Position numbers and translations under genes: made by a program. From a virus: a DNA stretch of 39,772 nt. The notes under the pieces are model-generated. The model ran no database searches and was not told where the DNA came from. It saw only the letters and a program-made list of their open reading frames with translations. Shown here one piece after another: positions 38,524 to 39,772 of this stretch (the first letter of the stretch is position 1; every line of letters starts with the position of its first letter). The stretch is from positions 1 through 39,772 of IMG/VR virus record IMGVR_UViG_3300024520_000190, one strand, 5' to 3'.

Positions 38524-39288
38524 ATGGCGCATGTTTTTAAAGATGATAAGGGGGTCTCGTTCAGCTATCACGGAATTCCCATAGCCAAGGGCGAGGTTAA
38601 CTCGTACACTATGGAACACAAATTTGGTAACAACGAGGCTGTGGGAGCAACAGAGGTCACACTCTGGACAGGGACAAGCAGCCTGTACACCTACCCTGGT
38701 TCTTGTATGCCCATGAAAGTAACTAGCACATTAAGCGCAGACGGCGCTGGCAACACAGGGGCTAACGTGGTAACGGTTGCTGGGCTGGACGAGAACTATA
38801 ACTTACAACAAGAAACTGTAGTCCTCAGCGGTCAGAACCCAATAACAACTGTAAATTGTTATTGCAGGATATTCAGGGCGCAAGTAAACAGCGCAGGGAC
38901 AGGCGAATCAAACGCAGGCGAAATCTGGGTGGGAGGTGGAACAGTTACAGCGGGTGTTCCAGCTGATAAGTTTGGGCATATTGCAGTAGGTCAAAATCAA
39001 AGTTTAATGGCGCTGTGGACAGTACCAGAAAGCCACAGCGCGTATTTGCTGAGCCTGAGCGCTTCCAGCAGCAAGAACAAGGGAGTAAATTACAAGTTAT
39101 TCGCTAGGCCCTTTGGTGAAGTGTTCCAGGTGAAGTTACACCAGCACCTTTTTCAAGAGACATCGGATATACATTTTCCAGTTCCTAGGAAATTTGCAGC
39201 TAAAACAGACCTGGAAATAAGAGCAGTTTCAGATGGAATCAATACTGAGGTTTCGGCTGAAATGGATATAGTAGTAATAGCGGAGTAG
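38524..39288 (+). CDS. Beta-rich virion structural protein
   Basis: A 254-residue protein. EHKFGNNEAVGATEVTLWTGTSSLYTYP, VTVAGLDENYNLQQETVVLSG, a GTVTAGVP segment, WTVPESHSAYLLSLS and KTDLEIRAV form a pattern I know from a family of phage structural proteins of uncertain place in the virion. It is all-beta, without an HK97 capsid-like helix, so it is unlikely to be the major capsid protein; decoration or head fibre roles are possible. It starts directly after the portal stop. Confidence 0.7.
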   Translation: MAHVFKDDKGVSFSYHGIPIAKGEVNSYTMEHKFGNNEAVGATEVTLWTGTSSLYTYPGSCMPMKVTSTLSADGAGNTGANVVTVAGLDENYNLQQETVVLSGQNPITTVNCYCRIFRAQVNSAGTGESNAGEIWVGGGTVTAGVPADKFGHIAVGQNQSLMALWTVPESHSAYLLSLSASSSKNKGVNYKLFARPFGEVFQVKLHQHLFQETSDIHFPVPRKFAAKTDLEIRAVSDGINTEVSAEMDIVVIAE

Positions 39289-39291
39289 ACT

Positions 39292-39772
39292 ATGGGCGAA
39301 CTAAAATCAGTTGAAATATTCAGTGTAGGCACGTGGAACGGGTTCAAGTTTGTGGAGTCGGACATATCCGACATTGCAAAAAACAGCAACGAATTGCAAG
39401 GGACCAAGGAGCACCAGCCGCCAGTAAAGCTGGGTCACAGTGTAAAGCAGGTTCTTGACCAGTCGGACGGTCAACCGTCATTAGGCTGGCTGCATAATTT
39501 CAAGGTGTCAGGATCGAAGCTACTTGCAGACATTCAGCAAGTCCCGGACATTCTACTGAAGGCCATAAATACAGGACTCTATAAGAAAGTATCTGTTGAA
39601 CTGGATTTTATAAAACGTTTTGGCTGGCATGTAACAGGGCTGGCGGTGCTTGGAGCAGATGTCCCAGCAGTTAAAAACCTGTCAGACTTAGACAAGTTCT
39701 TTTCAGATAAGAAAAGTTTTGGCAGTTTTGGAGAGCTGGTGGACTACGTAAAGAGTAACAATTTAACTTTCG
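39292..39772 (+). CDS. Head maturation protease, Mu I-like (3' end outside window)
   Basis: The frame is open to the window edge with 160 full codons. HQPPVKLGHS has the likely catalytic His49, KKVSVELDF the likely Ser101, and ADVPAVKNL (122-130) is a tag typical of Mu-I-like and other phage proteases. Its C-terminal part may be the scaffold. Three bases separate it from the preceding stop, with CGGAGTAG as ribosome site. Joined to the left edge the frame continues exactly, giving 218 residues in total. Confidence 0.82.
   Translation, partial: MGELKSVEIFSVGTWNGFKFVESDISDIAKNSNELQGTKEHQPPVKLGHSVKQVLDQSDGQPSLGWLHNFKVSGSKLLADIQQVPDILLKAINTGLYKKVSVELDFIKRFGWHVTGLAVLGADVPAVKNLSDLDKFFSDKKSFGSFGELVDYVKSNNLTF

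Noticed and set aside
38524-39288. Beta-rich 254-residue protein as the major capsid protein
   Set aside because: No HK97-like helical pattern, place before the protease, and resemblance to another structural family. Left as structural protein, though not fully excluded.
1-39772. CRISPR array, insertion sequences or integrase
   Set aside because: No regularly spaced short repeats, no transposase or recombinase motifs and no terminal inverted repeats were found; the intein is the only mobile element seen.

Overview
The window looks like a near-complete or complete genome (39,772 bases) of a tailed double-stranded DNA bacteriophage with a long flexible (siphovirus-type) tail. Its head genes are related to the phage Mu morphogenesis set: a portal fused to a Mu-F domain, a Mu-I-like protease, a gp36-like connector and a gpG-like protein. 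The tail genes are of the siphovirus type: tube, frameshifted chaperone and an 828-residue tape measure. Base composition is moderate. Genes are packed with many four-base ATGA stop/start overlaps. An ectoine-synthase-like gene and a leucine at the key DNA polymerase position fit an aquatic, perhaps marine or saline, bacterial host; this host guess is inference. No integrase, transposase or CI-type repressor was recognised.

Layout. Four transcription blocks fill the window. (1) Late block, + strand: 36214 to the right edge and continuing from the left edge to 14703 (portal-F, beta-rich structural protein, protease, two glycosyltransferase genes, connectors, tail tube, G/GT chaperone, tape measure, M15 peptidase, tail-tip proteins, S74 fibre). 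(2) Replication and accessory block, - strand, 24025 down to 14689: small proteins, a probable ssDNA-binding-type protein, a winged-helix protein, then after a 255-base non-coding gap a ParB-like / PAPS-reductase-like (IbrB/IbrA type) cassette, an EctC-like gene, family A DNA polymerase, a PD-(D/E)XK nuclease, an SNF2-type helicase and a zinc-cluster protein. (3) + strand, 24165 to 34293: primase-polymerase/helicase, an AT-rich origin-like region, small terminase, a large terminase interrupted by a 400-residue intein, small regulators, a 129-nt tRNA-like RNA directly before an RNA ligase, and a sugar-nucleotide epimerase. (4) - strand, 35725 to 34290: six small unknown proteins behind a strong-looking promoter.

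The right-edge protease reads in frame into the partial gene at the left edge if the ends are joined, so the window may be a circularly permuted complete genome. Against this, no major capsid protein can be recognised, and the left-edge fragment could equally be the end of a different head gene, so a missing segment is possible.

How the parts work together. The polymerase, primase-helicase, SNF2 helicase and nuclease replicate and process DNA. The two terminase subunits package it once the intein has spliced out. Glycosyltransferases sitting inside the head operon, together with the epimerase, probably decorate virions, DNA or host surface sugars. The best candidates for an undescribed system are the ParB-like / unknown / DUF3440-tail-like / PAPS-reductase / EctC-like operon and the tRNA-like RNA plus RNA ligase pair. 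Two non-coding regions (21543-21797 and 35726-36213) share a 70-bp element with fixed internal spacing and iteron-like motifs, and two distant promoters share a 57-bp sequence; both suggest phage-specific regulators or origins.
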